From Chelonoidis abingdonii (taxonomy: Eukaryota > Chordata > Testudines > Testudinidae): a stretch of 64,000 nt of DNA. The translations under genes were made by a program, and so were the position numbers. The notes beneath the pieces are model-generated. The model was not told the origin of the DNA. It worked only from the letters and a program-made list of their open reading frames with translations, and made no database searches. The stretch covers positions 30,194,646-30,258,645 of the forward strand of contig NC_133770.1 of assembly GCF_003597395.2 (NCBI RefSeq), in the 5' to 3' direction. Positions 46,784 through 59,084 of this stretch are shown here, piece by piece (within the stretch, counting starts at the first letter, position 1; each line of letters opens with the position of its first letter).

Positions 46784-48060
46784 ATGGAGCCCGAGCTGCT
46801 GAGGAGTATGCTGAGGAGTGTCACCAGATACATCACGTTTGGCAGTTGAGCTATTCCTTCAGCTCCAAAGTGACAGTGAGGAGTCCGACGACGATATCGA
46901 GTCACCTGGCGCGTATGACACTAAATTGCTTGTGGCATTCACGGAAAAGCTCAGCACCGTGGAATGCTGCTTTTGGGCTCGGGAAACAAGCACTGAGTGG
47001 TAGGATCACATCGTCATGGAAATCTGGGATGACAAGCAGTGGCTGCAGAACTTTTGGATGAGAAAAGCTACTTTCATGGGACTGTGTGCTGAGCTCGCCC
47101 CCGCCCTGCAGCACAAGGACACAAGATGGAGAGCTGCCCTGCCAGTGAAGAAGTGGGTGGCTGTTGCAATCTGGAAGCTGGCAACTCCAGACAGCTACCG
47201 ATCGGTTGCGAACCAGTTTGGAGTGGGAAAGTCGACCGTTGGAATCGTTTTGATGCAAGTTTGCAGGGCCATTAATCGCATCCTGCTAAGAAGAACCTTG
47301 ACTCTGGGGAACGTGCAGGACATTGTGGATGGCTTTGCACAAATGGGTTTCCCTAACTGTGGAGGGGCGATAGATGGGACGCGTATTCCTATTTTAGCAA
47401 CCACCGCGCACCTAGCAATTCAAGTACGTTAATCGGAAGGGGTATTTCTCTATGTGTTCTACAGGCGCTATGGGATACACTGTGGGACGTTTCGTTGACA
47501 TTATAGCGCACGCAGCTGGCCTTTGGAAAGTGCGACTGGATGCACGGTAATCTTTCGACAGTGCTGTTCAGGCAAGACAGTAAGGCAGTGACCTTTTTCC
47601 TCAAACTGCACGAGACCCACAGTAGAGGCGACGTCTGAAATGCCCCTGTGTGGATCCTTTGGAAAAGACTGCCGCTACGTCGCTAGATGGGCGTGGCGTC
47701 CGTGATAACGCCGTCATAAACAGGGAAGCTTGACAGGGGCAAAGGCTAGTTAATACAGGCTGAGCCGTGCAGAATGACGTGAAGTGTGGCTTTTGGCATT
47801 AAAAGGGGCTCTGGTGATCTCTGTATGGAAGCTAGATCTTGGGGGAAAGCACATCCCTGGGTTATATCCGCGTGCTGTCCTCCATAATATTTGTAAAGGG
47901 AAGGGTGAAACACTTCAGTCAGGAATGGACCTCTGAGTGTTCAGCGCTGGAGGCTGAATTTGCACAGCCAGAGAGCAGGGCTACTAGAGAGGCCCAGCAC
48001 AGGGCTACAAGGATTAGGTATGCCTTGAGGGAGGAATTTGAGGCTGAAAACCAACAGTAA
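46784..48060 (+). pseudogene. Harbinger DDE transposase (HARBI1-like) pseudogene
   Basis: This sense-strand relic matches HARBI1-type transposases, which form a nuclease that cuts at the TIR together with the MYB-like partner. The start is ATG at 46784 (MEPELLRSMLRS). After a frameshift near 46850 the frame reads AVELFLQLQSDSEE, then LSTVECCFWARETSTEW with a TAG stop at 47001-47003 and continues MEIWDDKQWLQNFWMRK. The helix-turn-helix stretch ATPDSYRSVANQFGVGKSTV follows. GFPNCGGAIDGTRIPI holds the first catalytic Asp (near 47370). A frameshift at about 47405 precedes NRKGYFSM, and the second Asp (DAR) is near 47538. The region of the third acidic residue is scrambled. The C terminus reads as ESRATREAQHRA and ends NQQ at 48060. 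Confidence 0.88.
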
Positions 48061-48184
48061 TGTTTGGTGCCTTGCACGGGAGTGAAGTGCAGTGGTTACA
48101 ATGTTAGTAGGAATCTGTTTTTCCTAAAGTAATTTGCAGTGCCTGTTTCTTTCCTGGGCTACGGTATCTTTCACTTTCTGCAAT

Positions 48185-48221
48185 AATAAAGACTGTTTTG
48201 AAAGCCAAGAATTCATTTATT
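48185..48221. terminator. Paired poly(A) signals for two convergent Harbinger genes
   Basis: AATAAA occurs on the + strand at 48185-48190, about 125 bp after the transposase stop. On the minus strand AATAAA occupies 48221-48216, past the end of the MYB-like gene. The two convergent transcription units thus end within 40 bp of each other. Confidence 0.7.
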
Positions 48222-48319
48222 GAAAAGAAAATAACTTTCGTGACAGACACACAACATGTTGGGAACCTAAAAGGGCAGGGGGTGGGGTGGGGAACTGTAC
48301 AGTCACAGGTTTGAATATG

Positions 48320-49884
48320 TCTGGAGTGCTGTGCAATGAGTGCTGCACTTCAGGATGAAACTACTGCATGGTGATGGGGGTTGAGTGCAGAGGGTAAGTG
48401 TCATAGTTCTCAGGGCTGGTTGGTGAACGTACAGGTGTTGGGGGCAGCTAGTGGTGGTAAGAACCTGGATGCTGGGGAAGGGGGTTTGGAGCTGACATTG
48501 GGGCACAAGGGAAAGAGCTTTGGGCCGGGGGGGGGCGGGCTGGCACAGTAGTGCTCCGCCTGCACGGCTACGACTGACTGGATAGAGTCCACTTGGCGTG
48601 CCAGGATGCTTATCAGCTGCTTTGTGCTTTTCTTTTTAGCTGCTGTGTTTCTCTAGTGGATCCTGCTTTCCCTTTCCCTCCAGTTCTGCAGTTTTTTCCT
48701 CCAGTCCTGCAGTTTTTTACTCTCTCTCTCTCTGGCAGAGTGATCCATAACTGCTTTCAGCATGTCTTCTTCGCTTTTTCGCAGCTTCTTCCTGAGGTTT
48801 TGTAGCCTCTGAGCAGTCGATGATACGGGCAGTCGAGTAGTCAAGGACACTTTTCGAAAGGCAAAAATGGCAACAGTTAACAGAGGCAGCATTGTTTATA
48901 ATCTCACCCAGACAGTTATTACCACACAGTGAGGGAGTTTACAGTCTTCGCTTTAGCATACTTTTCCCATACCAAACAGAGTGCACATAACCCACAGGAG
49001 CCACGAAATGGTGAGTAAGGGCGACTGATTGCTTCAGGGATGTGCAGGGGTTTCTATGTGTTGGGGAAAGCAAACTGCTGCAGGGGGCATCTACACTGAA
49101 CAGTCTCCCAACATTTTCCACAGGACTTAATCCGGCACAGTGGTGCGGACGCGTTAGCCTGACTGGGACAAGGACCTCAGTGGCTCTCCCTATAAACTTG
49201 CGCAAGCACATTGCCCACGCTCTGGCAGAAACTTTTGAAGAGATTACCAAGGCTGATTACCGCGATGTGATAGACCACATCAATGGGCTGTTCCACATCT
49301 AGGCATGCATGCATGCAGCCCTAACCCCTCCCCCCCTCGAAACATTTCCCTCCTGAAAATAAAAGCTGCTTACCGGTAACCCGCTCCTCTACTTGTCCTT
49401 CACCAAGTACCAGCTGCTGCGACTGGCTAGCTTCCTCCTGGCTTGAGAAGAGCTCCTGGCTGCATGCCTCCTGGGACTCTGGGGTGTCTCCTCCCACCCC
49501 AGTACCCTCAGTCTTGGTTTCCTCCTCTCTCCCCCCTTCCCCTCTCCGCTCTGAAGTGTCCATCGTGGTCGTCGGATTGGCAGTGGGGTCACCCCCAAGT
49601 ATCGTGTCCAGCTCCTTGTAAAAACGACAGGTTGTGGGGGCAGCGCCGGTTTCCCTCGGGGGCTTTGCAATAGGTACTCCGCAGCTCCTTCACTTTAACC
49701 CTGCGCTGCACCACGCCCCGGTCATGGCCCCTTTCCAGCATGGCCCTTGATATCTGCCCATAGGTATCGTAATTCCTATGGCTGGAGCGCAATTGGGACT
49801 GCACAGCCTCCTCTCCAAAACACTGATGAGGTCCATCAACTCGCCATTGCTCTATGCTGGGGCTCGTTTGGCGCGTGGAGGCAT
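48320..49884 (-). pseudogene. Harbinger MYB/SANT-like DNA-binding protein pseudogene, two exons
   Basis: This minus-strand gene encodes the trihelix/MYB-like partner that binds the transposon ends and carries the transposase to the nucleus. The start ATG is at 49884-49882 (MPPRAKRAPA) and a TAG replaces codon 11 at 49852-49854. After a frameshift the helices read YDTYGQISRAMLERGHDRGV and RRVKVKELRSTY. An acidic Glu/Ser/Gln linker, DTPESQEACSQELFSSQE, runs to a GTAAGC donor after 49374. The second exon starts near 48870 and carries the basic coiled segment RLQNLRKKLRKSEEDMLKAV, then QDWRKK and a stop. Its relic continues as LISILARQVDSIQS toward a Pro-rich tail near 48320. Confidence 0.85.
49124..49302 (+). 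other. Unassigned coding-like segment inside the Harbinger element
   Basis: This + strand stretch lies in the intron of the antisense MYB-like gene. It opens after a good acceptor (ATTTTCCACAG, AG at 49122-49123), reads NPAQWCG, then LPINLRKHIAHALAETFEE and ITKADYRDVIDHINGLFHI, and stops with TAG. An AATAAA follows 56 bp later (49358-49363). Upstream there is a strong donor GTGAGTAAG at 49011 and a compatible frame before it (KQSAHNPQEPRN), which would make a 113-bp intron. Third-position GC is high and the sequence looks protein-like, but I do not recognise the family. It could be a third transposon gene, a captured exon, or chance. Confidence is only for the segment being coding-like. Confidence 0.4.
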
Positions 49885-50100
49885 GGTCACCTGGAAGGAT
49901 TCACTGATTGCACTCCACACCTGGCTGAGCAAACAGGAAGGGGATTTTTAAAATTCCCAGTGCATTTAAAGGGTGGGTCACCTGAGGCCAGGGCAGTAGA
50001 GTGCGAACTGATGAGCAGAGTGGCTGAACAGGCATTCTGGGATACCTCTGAATACCTCTGGAGGCCAATTACAGCACTTTTGATGGCCACACTGGTGGAG

Positions 50101-50250
50101 CAGCGCTGCATCACCAGCGCTGCAATCGTTATACCCCAGGCAGAGCAGGAATACACCCAGCTCTGCAGCCAGGGAGACGCAGCGCTGTATGTGCCTTGCA
50201 AGTGTGGATGGTGAGTAAGTTGCAGCGCTGTAAACCCACCACCAGCGCTG
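50101..50250. repeat. Five CAGCGCTG octamers near the right Harbinger end
   Basis: Exact copies occur at 50101-50108, 50115-50122, 50180-50187, 50223-50230 and 50243-50250, with one more near the left end at 46554-46561. The palindromic octamer is a good candidate for binding by the MYB-like or transposase protein; that is inference. Confidence 0.75.
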
Positions 50251-50277
50251 CAACTCTCCAGTGTAGCCAAGCCCTAA

Positions 50278-50917
50278 GATGCAAAAAAGAGTTATTATGT
50301 CATGTCCAGCCCTTTGTGGCCATAATAGAATTTTTCACTATAAAAATGATCTCTCTTAGAATAACAAATGTAGTAATCCAGGCTCAGTACAGTAGATGTC
50401 TGTAGGGAAATGGGCGTGTACCTCTATTGATGCAGTACCATTCTTCTGATTCTGCTTGTATGGTACAAGGGTGGGGGAAGTTGTGGAAGCCTATATCCCC
50501 ATTTGTTGGTAAATTGTGGTATCCTTCCTTCAAAATACAGAATGTATACCCTATATGAGACATACATGTCTTGTATAGCAATAATATGTGAAACAACATT
50601 GTTGGGGATTGACGTGATGTCTCTGAAAGGTTTTTTGATGAACGTTGTATTGGTGTATATAGAGAGTTTCTCTTTACAGAGGCCTGTTGACCGAAGTGCT
50701 TGGACTACTTGAGTCAGAGGAGACATTTCTGAAATTTTTCTGTCACCTAAAAAAGCTGCCCTAAGACAGGGCAGTACTATCATGCCCCATCCCACAGTAG
50801 TGGTGTAAGGTGCTCAGATATTACAGTAATTGGGACCATAGAAACACTGATGCTATCAGAAGGAAAAATCTTTTGCTTTACATAATTCACTTGTGTACGA
50901 GGGTCAAAAGTTTTATG
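50278..50917. other. Intron spacer, nothing recognised
   Basis: AT-rich, no recognised feature. Confidence 0.4.
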
Positions 50918-50919
50918 TA

Positions 50920-51455
50920 CACCTCTACCTCGATATAACATGACCTAATATAACACAGGTTTGCATATAGCATGGTGAGCCCGGGGCTCTGGCAGCAGAG
51001 CTTGAGTGGTGCTTTAAAGGGCCCAGGGCGCTGGCTCCTGCGGGCAGCCCTAGGTCCTATAAATCACTACTGGAGCCCTGCTGCTGCTACCCTGGAGCTG
51101 CGGCAGCGAGGCTCGACCAGTGATTTAAAGGGCCCGGGCTCCCCACAGTGGCTGGAGCCCAGGGCTCTTTAAATCACCGCTGGAACCCTGCCGCTGCTAC
51201 CCTGGGGCTCCAGCAGCGCTTTAAAGGACTCAGAGCCCTGGCCGCTGTGGGGAGGCCTGTCACCACTACTCCGGGGCTCCGGCAGTGGGGCTCAGGTGGC
51301 AATTTAAAGGACCCGGGCTCCCCATGCCTGGAACCCCGGGCTCTTTAAATCACCGTTGCAGCTCTACTGCCACTACCCCGATATAACGGGGTTTCACCTA
51401 TAACACAATAGGGATTTTTGGCTCCCGAGGACCGTGTTATATTGGAGTAGAGGTG
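50920..51455. mobile_element. Tigger-like (TA) MITE, 536 bp, with internal tandem repeats
   Basis: The ends CACCTCTACCTCGATATAAC and GTTATATTGGAGTAGAGGTG are inverted repeats, flanked by TA (50918-50919, 51456-51457). The TATAAC-rich termini are typical of a turtle mariner/Tigger MITE. The GC-rich middle (50975-51345) is made of imperfect direct repeats containing GCTTTAAAGGGCCCGGG- and CTCTTTAAATCACC-like words, which produce open frames that I do not call genes. It ends 137 bp before the PARD3 exon. Confidence 0.82.
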
Positions 51456-51457
51456 TA

Positions 51458-53599
<2,142 letters not shown>

Positions 53600-53830
53600 A
53601 TACAGAGCTCAGTATTGCAAGGAGCTGAGCATCATTGGCCCTCTAGCCAGACAAGCATGTAAGTTTAACTTTAAACATGATGTGCTTAAGAATGTTTAAA
53701 CCTCTCATATTTAAAGTTAAGCATGCACTTAAATTACCACTGAAGCCTGAAATGAATCATGTGCTTAAAGCTAAGCACATGCTGAAGTATTTTGTTGAAC
53801 TGGGGCCAGAATACTGAGCACCTTGTAGAA
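53600..53830. repeat. Old palindromic amniote repeat
   Basis: TTAAAGTTAAGCATGCACTT and ATGTGCTTAAAGCTAAGCAC mirror each other and a copy in the 490-525 region (CATGCTTAACTTTAAGCATT). The family is the 'acatgcttaactttaagca' repeat known in reptiles and birds. Confidence 0.55.
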
Positions 53831-55229
53831 CTGAGCTCATAACATCTGTGTGTTCATTTTCAAGGAAGAGATAGTCAAACTCACAAAGGACAGTGGAGTT
53901 GGTCAGTCATCCTCATTGGCGTTAATGCTGTACATAGAAATCATCTTTAAAATGGCAGCATTGCATTTTTCTTAATTTTAATTGTTATTCTAAAATTGCA
54001 TATCTTCAGTTTATTAAAGGTCTAATGTTAACTAAGCAGCCATACATATAAAACATTATACAAGTTTTTGTAAAGTCTTTTATCTTGCAAAACTCTGCTC
54101 CAAAGTATGTAATGATTCTAGTACAGAATATAAAACAATTAAGGGCTGTACATTCTTTTGGAGCCTTAATTGTAAATGCATTAAATGTTATGCAGGGACA
54201 GCTATTTCAGTGAAAAAACGTAAACTCCAGGAGTAATGTGAAGAATGCTTGCTTCAGTTCCAGTGTCTCCATGGAAAAATTGTTATGCTATAAATGCACA
54301 TAAAGATCCTTATAGACAGCAGCTGTTACAAGTGGAATAAAAAGACATGTCCTAGTGATGGTCCCTTTCCCATTAAAATGCAGCTTGTTAGGACAGTCTT
54401 ATTTTATCTTTTTCACCATCCCTCTTATCCTCTGGTTTATTTTGTACGTTAAGAAAATGGACTAGGTTGGTGGTAGTGGACTCTCTCTGGAGTGATTTGA
54501 AATGTTAAAAACAACCCTGAATATATACATGGGGAGCGGGGAGGGATATACTTTAGAATGTCAATTGTGTGCTTAGGTTATTTTTTTCCTTTTTGAAACT
54601 ACAACGTCAATGTTAGTGATTTTAACATAAAAATAGAAGCTGCATGATTCAGTCTAATTTAGACAGCATGTCAATTTGACATTAACATTAAACTGCATTA
54701 CCATGATGATGAGAAAGTTAGCAATGTTGGAGACTTTTTATGGAGGTACATTTCGCAAGAGGGTACTTCCCCCCCCCCCCCAACTGTAAACTATTCAATT
54801 CATTTGCAGTTACTTTAGCTTATCAAAACATGCTGATAAAATATAAACTCGTGTTAGCCTAGCTCTAATTTCATTTCTGAAAAGTGGATTTATATTTTTA
54901 AATCTTTTATTGATGTATAATAGAAAACTAGTATGTAACTTCTGCTTCTTGATACAAGCAGATTAGGTAATCATGCTTTGGATGGTGTTTAGGTTTTTCC
55001 TGAAAACCACTTAAATTTTGAACAGTTATGAGCGGGCATTAGGATATTTACCTGTTCAAGTAATCTGACTGGATGAACCCTAAAGACTACTTAGTAAAAC
55101 TAGTCATTGTATAAATATCTCTACATTAGATTAAAATTTAATATGGCATTCCATTAGATAATAAACATTAATAGATGCACTAATACCTGCTTCTTTCTAT
55201 GTGTCCAAGACCAATGCAGGTTCGAGTAA
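53831..55229. other. Intron spacer with poly-C
   Basis: AT-rich with a C13 tract at 54769-54781. No gene or transposon recognised. Confidence 0.4.
54769..54781 (+). repeat. Poly-C tract
   Basis: Thirteen C residues in a row. Confidence 0.85.
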
Positions 55230-55261
55230 ATTTTTTGTTCGAGTGAGGAAAATCAAAACGT

Positions 55262-56138
55262 GACAGATTGAAAGTTCAACACCACATGGCCGTTTATTGA
55301 TGGGGGATAAGTTGCAACTTGAGCTGGGGAGGAGCGCTTTTACTAACTAACAATACTATTAGAACGAGAATATTTACACAACTTGAAACAATCTATTTAC
55401 ATTCAACAACAAAAAATCAAACAATGTATAATTAACTGAACAGATACACAAAAACTAAATAAACTGTGCGCACATTAACCAAATACTGTAAAATACAACA
55501 ATTAACCACAATAGCAATTAATACAACAATTTAACTTTCATATACTATATACATAACTTGGTACCAAGTAAAAGAGGGGAAAAAGGAAGAAGCTAAGCAG
55601 AGTATTTACAGCAATTAGGATGCATATACCACACTCCAGGCGCAGCTGACCAGTAGTACAGACACCAAGGGCATGATGAATTGGTGGAAAATAATCCTAA
55701 CATGTCATGACACGAGCTGGCAAAATATGCAGGAGACCCTTCTAGCTGGAAGGGGGATCCAGGCCTTTCTGCTAACATGCGGATACTCTTGCAGATCTTG
55801 GCGCGAGACATGGTTTTATTCGAAAGCTCTCTTACTCGTGTCAGTATCTGATTGGTCCCTAGCTTCTTCACCAACCAGGTTCCGAGCTGGAGCCTTCCAC
55901 GTAAACAGGATTTGCACACGGCACACTACTCTTATGCACACGGCACGCTGGTATTTTTGCACAAGGCACTAGCCTGACCCCTAGGTGACCAGGCAAAAAG
56001 GCGGGAAAATGCACACGGCACTATAATGTAGCACACTGCACTATGGTGTTGCACACGGTACCAATATGACCTTTTGACCGACAATTGGCCAAACAGACAC
56101 CGTGTTTGAGCATAGGCTTTTAGGGCTGCGACATTATG
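55262..56138 (-). mobile_element. Unclassified LTR-like element, antisense
   Basis: Read on the minus strand, this block begins TGTCGCAGCC and ends CAATCTGTCA, so it has TG...CA ends. It then carries CCAAT (GGGACCAATC, about 55849), an AATAAAACC poly(A)/TATA-like box at 55816-55822 (on the + strand TTTATTC), an AT-rich body, and a second AATAAACGG near 55292 before the end. No 4-6-bp duplication is evident at these ends, so the boundaries are provisional. No gag, pol or other domain is present. It may be a solo LTR of a family I do not recognise. Confidence 0.45.
55913..56061. repeat. Six copies of a TGCACACGGCAC motif
   Basis: Start points are 55913, 55935, 55958, 56010, 56030 and 56050. 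The first, second and fourth copies are identical, the rest differ by one or two bases. Spacing between neighbours is 20-23 bp apart from one gap of 52 bp. Inside the LTR-like element this resembles a tandem array of protein-binding sites. Confidence 0.85.
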
Positions 56139-56159
56139 TAATAAGACACTCATTTGAAA

Positions 56160-59084
56160 ATTGCCAAGACATTTGGTGGAAAAACATTGTACAATGGAAG
56201 CATTGCTATTGAAAAATGTATGTATTTATTTATATATTTATATGTAAACAGTTTTCAATCAGAACAGTTTTTGGTTAGTTTTCTGAAAAATTGTTTGGCT
56301 GGAAGAAACAACAGGAATCTACTTATGAGTGGAGGTATCCAATCCAAACCCAAAAAGACATATTTGGTATTATGAAATGTGATCAATTTAAATATTTTTC
56401 TGTGTATTAGGAAACTGTTTGTTTGGAATACAGTTAATGTTTTTTAATATAAAGTGCATTGGTATATCTGTGAGGAATTAATCTTGACTGGAGTTTAATT
56501 TTCAGTATCTCAAAACTTTTTTTCTTTCCCCCCTTTGTTTGAAATAACCTTCAAAATAGTTTGAGTCCTTAGAAACACCAGTCTGGAAGGTACGGTATTC
56601 AGACTTTCACACTATCAGTCACCAACTGAGTTAAGCAGGTTTTTTGCTGAGGCAGCCCTGATAAGGAGAACTTTAGCCTTGGTATGTGATTGTACAAAAT
56701 CAACACAACTTGATTGGCTGTATTTGCGTTATTAATAGCACGAAGTGGGAATTCTCCAGATAGATTAATTTAGGTCCACAAAACAAATTTATTTATTTCC
56801 TTTGTGTAAAATTACAGTGCTATCATCTGTATATTTAATAATTTATTTAAATTGTACAGGTTTAGGGACTGATTGCTGTAGGAGGTTGCTAATTGCATGT
56901 TTTTCACCTGTAAATTATCATAACAAATTCTATTCCGGTTCATAGGTTTCCAAAGAGCCATCAGATAATATTGTGCAAAATTCTCTGTGATCTCGCTTGA
57001 GTTCCTAGTGGATATGCGTGCATATACAAAAAAACACCCACCCTTCTGTCTATCTTTTGATTATGGTCTTTTCAAGTCAGATTGAGGGAGATGGAAGTTG
57101 GTGCCACTGTCCAAGCTTTGCTTGTGTGAATGAAAAGGACTTATTCAGGATCTCAGACTAGCACCATCTATGAAAACTAAATTGCTATAAGAAAAACAAA
57201 GTGCAAAAAATACTTTTACTCTTCTGTTTTAAAAAGCATGTATATGTATATAAACATAAAAATCAGTCTGTTAGATATGTTCTAAGTGAAATGATTACTT
57301 CTAGGCATGGATTTAGAAATGAGGCATATTTGTGTGTGTCAGAAAAATTAAAAATAACACACAATTCAAGGCCTGCACAGTAATTTTAGTGCTGCTGCCA
57401 AATGAATTGCTTAGAGACTTGGGGTTTCTGGCTGGTGTAACTCCAGCATACTATTTGCATGACAGCTTTGACTTCAAGGGAAGGCTAAATGCAGTAATTA
57501 GGCTCACAATTTCATTGTGGTGAGTAGTGTGACAATAAGAAATAGTGACTCTATCTCTGGAGTTGAACTACTGTGGGGGATGAGGTATATGGCCGTTGTT
57601 CAGATGGTCTGCTTACCTGATGGTAGATTGGATTTTAAGTAGTTTTGGATTGTTTAAGATTTATGCTGAATGAAGGCATCAGCCTTTCATGGTTTTTGTA
57701 CTGGTTTCTCCCAAAGTATAAGTGTACTACTTCTCAATTCACTTCTGTTTTGTTTCTTGTATTTGGGTTATGCTCATAGAAGAAAACATTGTGACAGTAA
57801 CTTCGCTGAAATTATTCCTCAATCTAAGAACATGCTTTCTTTGCTTGGTCTACTGTTTCCTAATACACCGTCAGCTCTTTCCTTCTGCATAAATCTGTCT
57901 TTTATTTATGCACCATGATATGCAGAGATGCAAAGTATGTCAATATAATGCAGCAAAGTGGCAGTGTCTAGACTAATTTCCATACTTGCATGCCATTGTA
58001 GCTGCATATTTTTTTTGCAGTTTTTTTTTGTATTATCTTTGGTTCAGCTGTTGCAAAAGAGATCAGGGCATTATCTTTTTATTGGTGATTACAAACACCA
58101 GATAGGGCCCTATTGTTTTTATTAGTGATTAGGAAGCCAGAGAAATTTGTTGTCTGAAATGTAGTTGGTGAAAATGAGAAGTTCATTAGGTAGATCGTTT
58201 TTGAAATGGAGTCCAGGAAACATTCAAAACCAGAGCTGTGTTAAGTGATCAAATTATTGCTGAAATTTCCAGTGAGCTAACAAATTGCATTATACACAAA
58301 TCCCATTTTAAAGCTGTATAAAGGCTCTCTATCCCCTTAATTAATGTCTGGCCATGTCTTGCCTAACAGGAGAAAATGTAAGGCTTAAACAGTTGCCTCC
58401 ATGTGACATCAGGTTAGAAGAGGAACTCTTGTTGTTTTTTAGTATACTGAAGACGTAGTGTTTTGGTTTGTGTTTAAACTTTTGGGCTACCATAGAATAT
58501 GGGTATTAAAGCTGCAGTTAGGCTACAAAGGAGGGTATATAATCTAGATGTACAAGATTCATGTTTTGGGAAAAATGATTATATTTGTTTGCAGCCAAAA
58601 TTGTCGTGCAATAGACAACCTTAAACCACCTTAAAAATAAGTCAGAGAATTGTGCAAATGTGTAATGGTCTTGTGGATGAATTTACTGGACTGGGACTCA
58701 GGTGATTTGGGTTCAGTTGCTAAATCAACAACAGACTTCCTGACTCATTTTTAGGTGTTACGTTAACCCTGATAAAGTAGTAAGCACTCTGGACTGACTG
58801 ACGCAGTGCAGTGCACTGCACATTGCAAGACTGGGGCATTTTCTCGCTGTGTCCGTTCCTTTTCTGTGAAATGGGTATAATAATATTTTAAATCATGCAG
58901 GATGTTGGGAGGGTTAAATTTATTAGTTTGTGAGGTGTCAGATTCTACACTAATGGAGGCCATATAAGATTCTAGCTAGATGATTATGTTGTATTCTCCC
59001 AAATTATGGATCTGATTCTACTGTCTTTCCTACAGCAACATTTCAACTGAATGTAAATCAGAGTTCTAGGTGAGTAAGGACTTA
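56160..59084. other. Intron spacer, nothing recognised
   Basis: AT-rich block with short poly-T runs near 58010-58030. Text around 58845-58880 resembles an antisense MIR/L2-type tail. No gene is seen. Confidence 0.4.

Larger units (their letters stand above)
46429..50274 (+). mobile_element. Nearly full-length PIF/Harbinger transposon, 3846 bp, TAA TSD
   Basis: The left end GGGTATGGCTACACTTGC and the reverse complement of the right end, GGGCTTGGCTACACTGG, form the terminal inverted repeat. TAA flanks both sides (46426-46428 and 50275-50277), the 3-bp TWA duplication of PIF/Harbinger. It contains a sense DDE transposase relic, an antisense MYB/SANT-like relic, the two proteins this superfamily normally needs, converging on paired poly(A) signals. 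CAGCGCTG octamers are clustered near the right end. All coding parts carry stops or frameshifts, so this copy is fossil. Confidence 0.92.

Noticed and set aside
48303..48592. Minus-strand frames considered as independent small genes
   Set aside because: They are the degraded 3' part of the Harbinger MYB-like gene.
48939..49250. 103-codon minus-strand frame opposite the third Harbinger ORF
   Set aside because: It spans the intron of the MYB-like gene without splice signals or recognisable motif; the + strand has better splice and poly(A) signals.
50972..51348. Two tandem open frames rich in Leu, Ala and Gly
   Set aside because: They are translations of the imperfect direct repeats within the Tigger-like MITE.
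55913..56061. CRISPR-like array
   Set aside because: The repeated unit is 12 bp, spacers are about 8-12 bp and the context is a vertebrate intron, so this is not a CRISPR array.
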